Shown here piece after piece: positions 17,517 through 25,650 of a stretch of 60,351 bases of DNA (its first letter is position 1; each line of letters starts with the position of its first letter). Source of the DNA: Paracoccaceae bacterium. GTDB taxonomy: Bacteria > Pseudomonadota > Alphaproteobacteria > Rhodobacterales > Rhodobacteraceae. The notes beneath the pieces are model-generated. The model saw only the letters and a program-made list of their open reading frames with translations, ran no database searches and was not told the origin of the DNA. A program made the position numbers and the translations under genes. Where the stretch lies: NCBI GenBank assembly GCA_021647745.1, contig JAKIUB010000016.1, positions 1-60,351 on the forward strand. Direction: 5' to 3'.

Positions 17517-18337
17517 TGAAAACCGTGCGGGTTACTGGCCCTTTGGGCGCTGTAGTTTTTGCCAATAATGCGCCGTTTGCGTTGATCGCCGGCCCCTGCC
17601 AGATCGAGAGCCGTGACCATTGTTTGCGTATGGCAGAGGCATTGGCAGGCATGTGCCATACGGCTGGCGTGCCGCTGGTATTCAAGGCCTCGTTTGACAA
17701 GGCAAACCGCACCTCGGGCGAGGCCGCGCGCGGTGTCGGGCTTGAAAATGGCCTTGAAATACTGGCCGAAGTGCGGCGCGAACACGGCCTGCCGGTGCTC
17801 AGTGATGTGCATGAACCCGCGCAATGCGCGCCGGTGGCGGCGGTGGTCGATATGCTGCAAATCCCGGCATTCCTGTGCCGCCAGACCGACCTGTTGCAGG
17901 CGGCGGCGGCCACCGGCAAGCCGGTGAACATCAAAAAAGGCCAGTTTTTGGCCCCTGCCGATATGGCCTATGTTGCCGCTAAAATGGGTGATGCCGACAT
18001 AACCCTGTGCGAGCGCGGCACCAGTTTTGGCTATAACACCCTGATCAACGATTTTCGCGCCCTGCCGATCATGGCGGCCACCGGCCATCCGGTGATATTT
18101 GACGCCACCCATTCGGTGCAGCAACCCGGCGGCATGGGCCCGGCTTCGGGCGGGCAGCGCGAATTTGTCGCCCCTTTGGCGCGCGCCGCGCTGGCTGTCG
18201 GGGTTGCGGGCCTGTTTATCGAAGCCCATAATGCGCCCGATACCGCCCCCTCGGACGGGCCGAATATGCTGCCGCTAGAGGCGCTTGAAACGCTGCTGCC
18301 CACCCTGAAGGCGCTTGACGAATTGACAAAAGGATAG
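17513..18337 (+). CDS. kdsA: Kdo-8-phosphate synthase
   Basis: Condenses arabinose 5-phosphate with phosphoenolpyruvate to Kdo 8-phosphate. FALIAGPCQIES (about residue 22), FKASFDKANRTS (about 59) and VIFDATHSVQQPGG (about 194) are the TIM-barrel active-site loops. The Cys of AGPCQIES is the position that binds metal in metal-dependent KdsA. The 274-residue length is normal. It is the third gene of a tightly coupled kdsD-kdsB-kdsA block. Confidence 0.95.
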   Translation: MMKTVRVTGPLGAVVFANNAPFALIAGPCQIESRDHCLRMAEALAGMCHTAGVPLVFKASFDKANRTSGEAARGVGLENGLEILAEVRREHGLPVLSDVHEPAQCAPVAAVVDMLQIPAFLCRQTDLLQAAAATGKPVNIKKGQFLAPADMAYVAAKMGDADITLCERGTSFGYNTLINDFRALPIMAATGHPVIFDATHSVQQPGGMGPASGGQREFVAPLARAALAVGVAGLFIEAHNAPDTAPSDGPNMLPLEALETLLPTLKALDELTKG

Positions 18338-18340
18338 ACC

Positions 18341-19912
18341 ATGCGTGACTTTCAAAAGGCTGGCCGCTCGGTAACTATCAGCCAAAACGGCATGTGCGCC
18401 ACCTCGCACCCGCTGGCCGCCAAGGTGGCGGTGCAAATGCTGGAAGCGGGCGGAAATGCGGTGGATGCCGGTATCGCCGCCGCCATGGTGCTGAATATTT
18501 GCGAGCCGCAAATGACCGGTCTGGGGGGTGATTGTTTTGCGCTGCTTCAACCCGCGCCGTTGGCGGGGTTTATCGGGCTTAATGCTTCGGGCCGCGCGCC
18601 TGCGGGGCTGTCGGCGGCGCGGCTGCGGGCGGCGGGCCATGCCGCCATTCCAGACCGAAGCGCTGATGCGGTTACCATTCCCGGCGCGGTAGACGGCTTT
18701 GTGACCCTTTCAAATGATCATGGAAAACTGCCGCTATCCGACGTGCTGGCCCCCGCCATTAGCTATGCCGAGCAGGGCGTGCCGGTCGCTCCCCGCGTGG
18801 CGTTCGACTGGGGTGTGGCCGCAGGGCGTGTTTCGGGCGAGGCGCGCTATTTGTTTAACGGCAAGCCGCCACAGGTGGGGCAGGTTTTTGCCGCCCCCGG
18901 TCAGGCCGAGGTGCTGCGCCGCATCGCGCATGAGGGCCGTGCGGGGTTTTACGAGGGCGAGGTGGCCGAGGACATGGTCACCACCCTGCGCAAGGCGGGC
19001 GGCAGCCACACGCTTGATGATTTCGCCGCCACCAAGTGCGATTACGTTACCCCGATCAGCACGGTCTATAATGGCCACACCCTGACCGAGCTGCCCCCCA
19101 ACGGCCACGGTGCCACCGCCATTCTGATGGCCAATATTCTGGGCAATTTCGACCTCGCCAGCCTTGATCCGCTGGGGGTAACGCGCACGCATCTGGAGGC
19201 CGAAGCCGCCAAGCTCGCCTATGATGCCCGCGACCGGTTTATTGCCGACCCAAGTGCAATGCAGCGGCTTGAGCATTTTCTAAGCGCTGAGACCGCCGCT
19301 AAACTGGCCGCGCTGATTGATCCGGCCAAGGCGCTGCACCTGCCTGATACCCGCCTTGAATCGGTGCATAAAGAAACCATATACCTGACCGTGGTTGATA
19401 AAAACCGCATGGCGCTGTCGCTGATCTATTCGATCTTCCACAGCTTTGGCAGCGGCATTGCCTCCAACAAATTCGGCATCCTGCTGCAAAACCGTGGCGC
19501 GGGCTTTGCGTTGCAAGCGGGCCACCCCAACGAGGCCATGGGCGGCAAGCGCCCGATGCATACCATTATTCCCGGCATGCTCGAAAAGCCCGGTGAATTT
19601 TTGATGCCGTTTGGCGTGATGGGCGGCCAATACCAGCCTAACGGCCATATGCGCTTTATGTCCAACATCGCCGACTATGGCATGGACCCGCAAACCGCCA
19701 TCGATGCCCCTCGCGCCTTTGCCCAGGCCGGAGAGCTAGCGCTGGAACGCGGGTATAGCGACAAGGTGCGCGCTGGTCTGGCGGCGTTGGGTCATAACAT
19801 AACTACCCCCGAAACGGCCATTGGTGGCGCACAAGCTATCAGGATAGATAATAACGGCCTGCTCATGGCAGGGTCGGACCCCCGCAAGGATGGATGTGCT
19901 ATCGGTTATTAA
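18341..19912 (+). CDS. ggt: Gamma-glutamyltransferase
   Basis: A 523-residue Ntn-hydrolase that would split itself into two subunits and transfer or hydrolyse gamma-glutamyl groups. The catalytic Thr is in HKETIYLTVVDKN near residue 348; the usual TTHxSVVD pattern is ETIYLTVVD here, as in YwrD-like members. NAVDAGIAAAMVLNICEPQMTG near the start is the conserved substrate region. No clear Sec signal is visible, unlike periplasmic GGTs, so it may be cytosolic. It starts three bases after kdsA and probably shares its transcript, which is an odd partner for a Kdo operon. Confidence 0.88.
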   Translation: MRDFQKAGRSVTISQNGMCATSHPLAAKVAVQMLEAGGNAVDAGIAAAMVLNICEPQMTGLGGDCFALLQPAPLAGFIGLNASGRAPAGLSAARLRAAGHAAIPDRSADAVTIPGAVDGFVTLSNDHGKLPLSDVLAPAISYAEQGVPVAPRVAFDWGVAAGRVSGEARYLFNGKPPQVGQVFAAPGQAEVLRRIAHEGRAGFYEGEVAEDMVTTLRKAGGSHTLDDFAATKCDYVTPISTVYNGHTLTELPPNGHGATAILMANILGNFDLASLDPLGVTRTHLEAEAAKLAYDARDRFIADPSAMQRLEHFLSAETAAKLAALIDPAKALHLPDTRLESVHKETIYLTVVDKNRMALSLIYSIFHSFGSGIASNKFGILLQNRGAGFALQAGHPNEAMGGKRPMHTIIPGMLEKPGEFLMPFGVMGGQYQPNGHMRFMSNIADYGMDPQTAIDAPRAFAQAGELALERGYSDKVRAGLAALGHNITTPETAIGGAQAIRIDNNGLLMAGSDPRKDGCAIGY

Positions 19913-19981
19913 CCAAGCAGTGCAAGGCTAAAGCGCGCCCGTAGCCAGCCCTTTTCGCAAGCGCGGGTTTTGGCGGGCGCG

Positions 19982-20308
19982 TTAGTGCAGGTTGCCGCCA
20001 AGGCTATATTTGCCCGCATGATATTCGCCAAACATCTCGCCCACTTCGGGGTGGCCGACGGGTTCGTTGCTATCGTCCGTAAGCAGGTTCTGCTCGGATA
20101 CATAGGCGACATAATAAGAGGAATCATTTTCGGCGAACAGGTGATAAAACGGCTGGTCACGCTCCGGGCGAATATCCTCGGGGATGTTTTCTATCCATTC
20201 CTCGGAGTTGTTAAACTTCGCATCCACATCAAAAATCACCCCGCGAAACGCGTGAACCCGGTGCTTCACCACCTGCCCTAAAGAAAATTTAGCGGTATGC
20301 TGTTTCAT
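19982..20308 (-). CDS. hspQ: Heat-shock protein HspQ
   Basis: A 108-residue member of the HspQ/YccV-like hemimethylated-DNA-binding family. KFSLGQVVKHRVHAFRGVIFDVD at the N-terminus and RDQPFYHLFAEND in the middle are conserved. In enterobacteria HspQ primes Lon protease for selected substrates. It converges with ggt; a GC-rich imperfect hairpin (19934-19981) directly follows its stop. Confidence 0.88.
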   Translation of the reverse strand: MKQHTAKFSLGQVVKHRVHAFRGVIFDVDAKFNNSEEWIENIPEDIRPERDQPFYHLFAENDSSYYVAYVSEQNLLTDDSNEPVGHPEVGEMFGEYHAGKYSLGGNLH

Positions 20309-20392
20309 TACTTGTATCCAACCTTTGGCTCACGGCATATATATAGGCGAGCGCAGCCGGATGTCCAGCGATCGCAGATACAGGAGAAACCC

Positions 20393-21274
20393 ATGCTGTT
20401 GGCGCTTGAAGTGCTACAAATTATCGCACCGGTGATCATCCTTGCCGGAATCGGCTTTTCCTGGGCGTGGCTGGGTTTTGAATACAAGGTGCAGTTTGTC
20501 ACCCGCTTGACCATGAACCTTTCGGTGCCGGCGCTTATTTTTACCGCCCTGATCAAAACCGAGATAGACCCCGAGGCGCTACGCATCACCGCTCTTGCCG
20601 CAGCGCTTGCCTATATCGGGGTGGGGGGGGTGCTGGCGCTGCTGCTGCGGATAGCGGGCTATAGCCTGCGCACCTTTCTGGCGCCGCTGGTTTTTGGCAA
20701 TACCGGCAATCTCGGCCTGCCGCTGGCGTTTTTTGCTTTCGGGCAGGCGGGGTTTGATTATGCGGTCGTGGTGTTTGCGGTAATGGCGTTTTTATCGTTT
20801 ACGGTCGGGGTGTGGCTGGTGTCGGGCCATGGGTCGCCCCTGAGTGCGCTCAAACAGCCGATTGTCTGGGCCACGGTTTTGGGCAGTGTATTTTTGACTT
20901 ATGGCTGGAGCTTGCCGAATTGGAGCGTAAACACGCTTGAATTGCTCGGCCAGATCGCGATTCCGCTGATGTTGATCACCCTTGGCGTGGCGATCACCCG
21001 GCTGAAACCGGCCTCGCTGAGCCGTGCTTTTTGGCTATCATTGCTTAAACTTTCCATCTGTGTTGCTGTGCCGGTGGCTGTCGGCTTGTGGCTGGGCCTG
21101 CCGCCGGTGGCGTTTGCGGCGCTGGTCGTGCAGGTCGCGACGCCGGTGGCCGTCACCTCTTATATGCTTGCCGAGAAATATAATGCAGATGCTGACGAGG
21201 TTGCCGGTCTGGTGGTGGTTTCCACCCTGCTTTCGGTGCTCGCAATTCCGCTTATACTGGCCTTTGTTTTATAA
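20393..21274 (+). CDS. AEC-family (auxin-efflux-type) transporter
   Basis: A 293-residue inner-membrane protein with about ten hydrophobic segments in two inverted halves. VFGNTGNLGLPLAFFAFGQ (near residue 100) is the conserved cross-over region of the AEC family, and a second one falls at ATPVAVTSYMLAEKY (near 254). The start at 20393 follows CAGGAG and is preferred over an earlier in-frame ATG. Family members export malate, auxin or other weak acids; the substrate is unknown here. Confidence 0.85.
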   Translation: MLLALEVLQIIAPVIILAGIGFSWAWLGFEYKVQFVTRLTMNLSVPALIFTALIKTEIDPEALRITALAAALAYIGVGGVLALLLRIAGYSLRTFLAPLVFGNTGNLGLPLAFFAFGQAGFDYAVVVFAVMAFLSFTVGVWLVSGHGSPLSALKQPIVWATVLGSVFLTYGWSLPNWSVNTLELLGQIAIPLMLITLGVAITRLKPASLSRAFWLSLLKLSICVAVPVAVGLWLGLPPVAFAALVVQVATPVAVTSYMLAEKYNADADEVAGLVVVSTLLSVLAIPLILAFVL

Positions 21275-21352
21275 TCCTCCCTTGATTTTGGCGGCTGTTT
21301 AGGGCTTGATGTAACAAAATATAATAAAACAGCAGTATAATCGAGACAGGCC

Positions 21353-21922
21353 ATGCGTAAATACGCCATATTTCTGGTGCTTATCCTTTCTTCTTGCGTG
21401 CGTGAAAGCCGCCCGCCGGAGCGACAGGATAACGCCTGCTCCATCCTTGAACAGCGCAACGGCTGGCTGGGTGATATGCTAAAAGCCGAACAAATCTGGG
21501 GTGCGCCGGTCGCTGTCCAGATGGCGATTATCTGGAAAGAGAGCAGCTTTCGGGCGCGGGCAAAAACCACACGCACCTATTTTATCGGCTCAATTCCCAA
21601 AGGTCGAATTTCAACGGCATTCGGCTTTTCTCAAGCGCTTGACGGCACATGGGGAGATTATCAGGAAGATACCGGCGCGCGGCGCGCACGGCGCTCCGAC
21701 TATGGCGATTCGGTTGATTTCGTTGGTTGGTATATGGCCAAATCCAACCGCGTGAACGGGATCGCCATGACCGACGCCTATAACCAGTATCTGGCCTACC
21801 ACCAGGGGCAGGCCGGCTATGCCCGCGGTTCCTACCGCTCGAAAGAATGGCTGATAAACGTCGCCCGGCAGGTGCAAAATCGCGCCAACCTATATGAAAC
21901 ACAGCTTGCTTATTGCAGCTAG
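21353..21922 (+). CDS. SLT-domain lipoprotein (lytic transglycosylase)
   Basis: A 189-residue outer-membrane-type lipoprotein: the lipobox ILSSC puts the acylated Cys at residue 15. The following domain has the lysozyme-like SLT pattern with the catalytic Glu in IWKESSFR (near residue 61), then GFSQALDGTW. It should cut peptidoglycan glycan strands. It converges with znuB, with only one base between the stops. Confidence 0.85.
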   Translation: MRKYAIFLVLILSSCVRESRPPERQDNACSILEQRNGWLGDMLKAEQIWGAPVAVQMAIIWKESSFRARAKTTRTYFIGSIPKGRISTAFGFSQALDGTWGDYQEDTGARRARRSDYGDSVDFVGWYMAKSNRVNGIAMTDAYNQYLAYHQGQAGYARGSYRSKEWLINVARQVQNRANLYETQLAYCS

Positions 21923-21923
21923 G

Positions 21924-22709
21924 CTACGGCCTTCTGCGCATGGCCGTGAGCGCAAATATCACTGCGGCCATGACAATAATAGACGGGCCGGCTGGGGTGT
22001 CGGCCTCCCAGCTCATCCATAGACCACCCACTACCGAGAGACAGCCGATCAGGGCGGCATAGGCTACCATGCGCTCGGGCGAGCGCGCCAGCGGCGCGGC
22101 GGCAGCGGCGGGCAAGATCAGCATGGCGGTGATCAGCAGCACCCCGACAAGTTTCATTGCCAGCGCCACAAACAAGGCCAGTGACAGGGTAAACACCAGC
22201 TTGTCGCGCATCAATGAGCCACCCTCTGCCACCATCAGCTCGGGCGAGAGCGTGGCATTCAGCAGACCGCGCCAGAATATTGCCAGCACCGCAAGGATAC
22301 CCGCCCCCCCGAGCGCGATCAGCAATATCTCACTGGTGGAAACGGTTAATATATCGCCGAGCAAGGTGTTGATCAGGTTGAGCCGCACATCTGGCAGCAG
22401 CGCCGCCGCCACCAGCCCGATGGCCAGCGCCGCGTGGGAAAATACGCCAAGTATGGTATCATCGGCAAAGCCGCCGCCCCTTGTGGTAAAGGCAACTGCC
22501 AGCGCCATGGCCGAGGCCACCACCACCACCCCGACCACCGGAGGCATTGAAAAGCTCATCGCCAGCGCCACACCAAGCAGGGCCGCATGGCCGGTGGCAT
22601 CGCCAAAATAGGCCATGCGCCGCCAAACAACGAGGCAACCAAGCGGAGCCGCAACCAGTGCTACAAGCAAGCCCGCCAGTGCAGCTTTTAACAAAAACGG
22701 GTCAATCAT
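21924..22709 (-). CDS. znuB: Zinc ABC transporter permease
   Basis: A 261-residue permease of the metal-ion ABC-3 family with about eight membrane segments. FGDATGHAALLGVAL near residue 37 and LLITAMLILPAAAA near residue 200 are typical of ZnuB/MntB. The start at 22709 overlaps the end of znuC by 8 bases. Zinc rather than manganese is inferred from the His-rich tail of its ATPase partner. Confidence 0.87.
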   Translation of the reverse strand: MIDPFLLKAALAGLLVALVAAPLGCLVVWRRMAYFGDATGHAALLGVALAMSFSMPPVVGVVVVASAMALAVAFTTRGGGFADDTILGVFSHAALAIGLVAAALLPDVRLNLINTLLGDILTVSTSEILLIALGGAGILAVLAIFWRGLLNATLSPELMVAEGGSLMRDKLVFTLSLALFVALAMKLVGVLLITAMLILPAAAAAPLARSPERMVAYAALIGCLSVVGGLWMSWEADTPAGPSIIVMAAVIFALTAMRRRP

Positions 22710-23424
22710 GGTCACAATGCTCGTGATGGTGGTGGCGGTAGGGGGCAATGCCCGCCCGCCCGCCAAACAGTTCCACATAGCTCGGGTCTTGTGCCACTAT
22801 CCCCGGTGTCCCAGAGCAGCAGATATGCTGGTTAAGGCAGATCACCCGGTCAGATTGTGCCATCACCATATGCAGATCATGGCTGACCATAAACACCGCC
22901 ACACTGGTCTCCTTGCGAATTTCTTCAAGCAGGGCATAAAATCGCGCCTCGCCGGGTTGGTCCAGCCCTTGGGTCGGTTCATCCAATATGAGTAAATCGG
23001 GCGCGCGCATCAGGGCGCGGGCTAGCAGCACCCGTTGGGTTTCTCCTCCCGAAAGGTCGGACATTTGGCGGCTTTGCAGCGCTTGAGCATCACAACGCGC
23101 CAGCATGTCAGCGCGCTTATTCTTGTTACGTTCGCCCGAGAGCGCCATAAACCGGTCAACCGGCATCGGGATCAACTGCTCTAGAGGTAATTTTTGTGGA
23201 GTGTAGCCAAGGCGCAGCCCCGGCTTGCGGTGCAGGGTGCCACCGCTAATGGGCAAAGTGCCGATAATCGTCCTGATCAGCGTGGTTTTTCCCGCGCCGT
23301 TTGGCCCGATCAGGGTCAGGGCCTCGCCCGGAAATATGTCAAAATCCAGCGCGTCTAGCAGCAGCTTCCGGCCGGATCTTACGGTCAGGCCTTTGGCTGT
23401 GATCAAGGGTTTGTGCTGGGGCAT
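22702..23424 (-). CDS. znuC: Zinc ABC transporter ATP-binding protein
   Basis: A 240-residue ATPase: Walker A GPNGAGKTT (near residue 40), signature LSGGETQRV, Walker B LLILDEPTQG and the H-loop SHDLHMVM. The C-terminus ends in a His-rich tail (RHHHHEHCDHD) typical of alphaproteobacterial ZnuC and likely to bind or sense zinc. It is followed by znuB. The solute-binding znuA and the regulator zur, often adjacent, are absent from the window. Confidence 0.9.
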   Translation of the reverse strand: MPQHKPLITAKGLTVRSGRKLLLDALDFDIFPGEALTLIGPNGAGKTTLIRTIIGTLPISGGTLHRKPGLRLGYTPQKLPLEQLIPMPVDRFMALSGERNKNKRADMLARCDAQALQSRQMSDLSGGETQRVLLARALMRAPDLLILDEPTQGLDQPGEARFYALLEEIRKETSVAVFMVSHDLHMVMAQSDRVICLNQHICCSGTPGIVAQDPSYVELFGGRAGIAPYRHHHHEHCDHD

Positions 23425-23501
23425 TCTCGGCCTTTCTTGCTGAGCATTAAATTATCGCAAGCCCCACGGCTTCGCAACCGCCCTTGCGGCAGGTTTTGAA
23501 T

Positions 23502-24065
23502 TTAGCGAAATTGCGCGTGATATTCGGGGTTTGGCCGCATATCTACCGCTGTGGCAATTTTGTTAGTCATGTTAAAAAACCCGGCCACGGCAGCGATATC
23601 CCAGATACCGGCGTCGTTAAACCCCGCATCGCGTAGCCTTTGACGGTCGATCTCTTCTATTTCAGAGCAATTAACGGTCATTTTTACCGCAAAATCCAGC
23701 ATTGCGCGTTGGCGTGTGCTTAGATCTGCCACGCGATAATTCATTACCAGCGCCTCACCCAGCTCGGGGTTTTGTGAAAGCTGTCGCACCGCCGCGCCGT
23801 GGGCCACAAGACAATAAAAACAGCGATTTTCGGCAGAAACCACCACCGCGATCATTTCGCGCTCGAGCTTGCTTAAGCCGCTATCGCCCAGCATCAGGTC
23901 GTTATACATCTCTGAGAACGCATTGAGTTTGTCGATATTATGGCTGTAGGCGCGCAAGACATTGGGTACCAGCCCCAGTTTTTCCTCACATAGAGCAAAG
24001 AATTTGGCAGTGCTTTCGGGCAAAGGGTCAACTGCTGGCAGGTTGAGGGCGGTGGGGTTTTTCAT
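23502..24065 (-). CDS. Peroxidase-related AhpD-fold protein
   Basis: A 187-residue alkylhydroperoxidase/carboxymuconolactone-decarboxylase-like protein. The redox motif CFYCLVAHGAAV (about residue 82) has the CxxC and His of AhpD; the rest matches the 'uncharacterized peroxidase-related' family. It starts three bases after the GNAT gene with an AAGGAG inside that gene's end, so it is the last gene of a four-gene operon. Confidence 0.83.
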   Translation of the reverse strand: MKNPTALNLPAVDPLPESTAKFFALCEEKLGLVPNVLRAYSHNIDKLNAFSEMYNDLMLGDSGLSKLEREMIAVVVSAENRCFYCLVAHGAAVRQLSQNPELGEALVMNYRVADLSTRQRAMLDFAVKMTVNCSEIEEIDRQRLRDAGFNDAGIWDIAAVAGFFNMTNKIATAVDMRPNPEYHAQFR

Positions 24066-24068
24066 AAA

Positions 24069-24797
24069 TCACTCCTTTATCCGATAATGATAGCTGCCTA
24101 CATCAATCATGCCAAGGCGCCGGTAAAGCCCGCAGGCGGCGGTGTTGGCACTCACCACCACAAGGCTAAAGGTCTCGGCCCCTTGCTTGGCAGCCCATGT
24201 GGCGGCGGCGGCGATCATTGCCTGCCCCAGCCCTTTGCGCCGGGCGCTTGGCAAAACCTCTAGCGCGTGCAGCATGGCGATTTTGCCGTGCAGGGCGACA
24301 TAGGCCGCACCAGAGGGGGCCTCATCCACCCGCCCCAGAAAATAGGTTTTTGGCCCTTTTGCCCGAGCCATCACCGCCAGCCGCCCGGGGCCAATGCCGC
24401 CAGCGGCCCAGATTTCTTTCATTACTTCCAACGGGGTCTGACATTGGCTGGCCGCCAGTTCTTTTTGATCAAGCCGTGCCAGACCGGCCACGGGCGCGGC
24501 AAAAAAAGAGACCGGATCTTTTATGGCATAGTCCTGTGCTGCCAGCACTACATCCAGCGCTGCATCTTGGCTGGCAATCATAAACAGGGGTTTTTGCCCC
24601 ATGGCGAGCATCGCACTTGCGGCGGTGCTAATGTCAGCCGCTGCTGCCGGTCTGATGGCGGTGGCCGCCGATACCCGCTGGCCACCGCCATCACCGCGCC
24701 GCAGGGTAAACGGCCCGCTGCCAACATAGCGGGTGGCGGGCCATGTGGCATCCAGCGTTCGCAGAATTTCGGCCTCGGATGGCAGGTGCCAGCTCAT
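24069..24797 (-). CDS. GNAT-family N-acetyltransferase
   Basis: A 242-residue protein whose C-terminal half is a GNAT domain: LHALEVLPSARRKGLGQAMI carries the acetyl-CoA R/QxxGxG/A loop, and ANTAACGLYRRLGM is motif B. The N-terminal half is divergent. A GGAG 11 bases upstream favours the start at 24797 over an ATG three codons earlier. The acceptor substrate is unknown; the operon partners suggest sugar-acid or 2-oxoacid metabolism. Confidence 0.75.
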   Translation of the reverse strand: MSWHLPSEAEILRTLDATWPATRYVGSGPFTLRRGDGGGQRVSAATAIRPAAAADISTAASAMLAMGQKPLFMIASQDAALDVVLAAQDYAIKDPVSFFAAPVAGLARLDQKELAASQCQTPLEVMKEIWAAGGIGPGRLAVMARAKGPKTYFLGRVDEAPSGAAYVALHGKIAMLHALEVLPSARRKGLGQAMIAAAATWAAKQGAETFSLVVVSANTAACGLYRRLGMIDVGSYHYRIKE

Positions 24798-24839
24798 ATT
24801 ACGCATTTCTCCAGCACCGCGCCACCACAGATGATGACA

Positions 24840-25649
24840 TCACTTTTCGTCATCGGGGTGCGGATAATTGCTGAACCAACCACCAACCACCTTGGCCACC
24901 CGTGCATTCGGGTCTTCGCGCTCGGTTTTGGCCAGTATCTCAGCGGTATAGCCATCGGCGCTATCCTGCGGGCGGTAGCCGATATGCCCGGCCTTGGCAT
25001 TGCTCACCGCTTGGCGGGCATTGTCAGACGTGCCGTAAATCACCGAATAGGCCACGCGCGGGGCCAGCATGGCGGCCTCGGTCAGGCGCACGCAATCGGC
25101 AAAGCTTAGCCAGCTCCACAGCATCCGGCGGTCAGCCGGCTCGGGAAAGCACGAGCAAATCCGCAGGTTTACGCTTTCTATGCCCCATTTATCCCAGTAA
25201 AGGCTGCCGAGATCTTCGATAAAGCACTTGGTCATGCCATAAAACGTGTCGGGGCGGTGGCGGGTTTCGGTATCGGGCAGGCTCTCCACCTCGGCCATGC
25301 CAACCGCATGGATCGAGCTGGCATAGACCACCCTTTTGGCCCCGTTCAGGCGCGCGCCTTCATACATGTGATAGGCGGCGGGGATGGTGTCGGTCATGAT
25401 TTCGTCAAAGCTTTGCTCGCGCGGCACCCCGGCGAAATGCAGGATGATGTCAACATCTTTGGTGACTTCTAGCGCCGCTTCACGGTCCGATAAATCCATC
25501 ACGATCAGCTCCTCACCCTCGGCTGCTTCGCCCATTTCCACCCGATCCACCAGCCGCATATGGGTGGTCAGGTGCTTTAGGTTGTTGCGCAGTTCGGTGC
25601 CAAGGCTACCAGCAGCGCCGGTGATCAGGATGCGGTTGAATTCGGGCAT
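24840..25649 (-). CDS. NAD-dependent epimerase/uronate-dehydrogenase-like protein
   Basis: A 269-residue extended short-chain dehydrogenase. The NAD site is ITGAAGSLGTEL (about residue 9), the active serine lies in YASSIHAVG (about 110), and YGMTK (about 137) holds the catalytic Tyr and Lys. Size and the SSIHAVG and AKAGHIGYRPQD-type segments resemble uronate dehydrogenase, which oxidises glucuronate or galacturonate to the aldaro-lactone. It sits one base after the ThDP enzyme stop, in the same operon. Confidence 0.78.
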   Translation of the reverse strand: MPEFNRILITGAAGSLGTELRNNLKHLTTHMRLVDRVEMGEAAEGEELIVMDLSDREAALEVTKDVDIILHFAGVPREQSFDEIMTDTIPAAYHMYEGARLNGAKRVVYASSIHAVGMAEVESLPDTETRHRPDTFYGMTKCFIEDLGSLYWDKWGIESVNLRICSCFPEPADRRMLWSWLSFADCVRLTEAAMLAPRVAYSVIYGTSDNARQAVSNAKAGHIGYRPQDSADGYTAEILAKTEREDPNARVAKVVGGWFSNYPHPDDEK

Positions 25650-25650
25650 G

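Noticed and set aside
23425..23501. Zur box upstream of znuC
   Set aside because: An A/T-rich GATAATTTAATG segment is present but too weakly symmetric to call.
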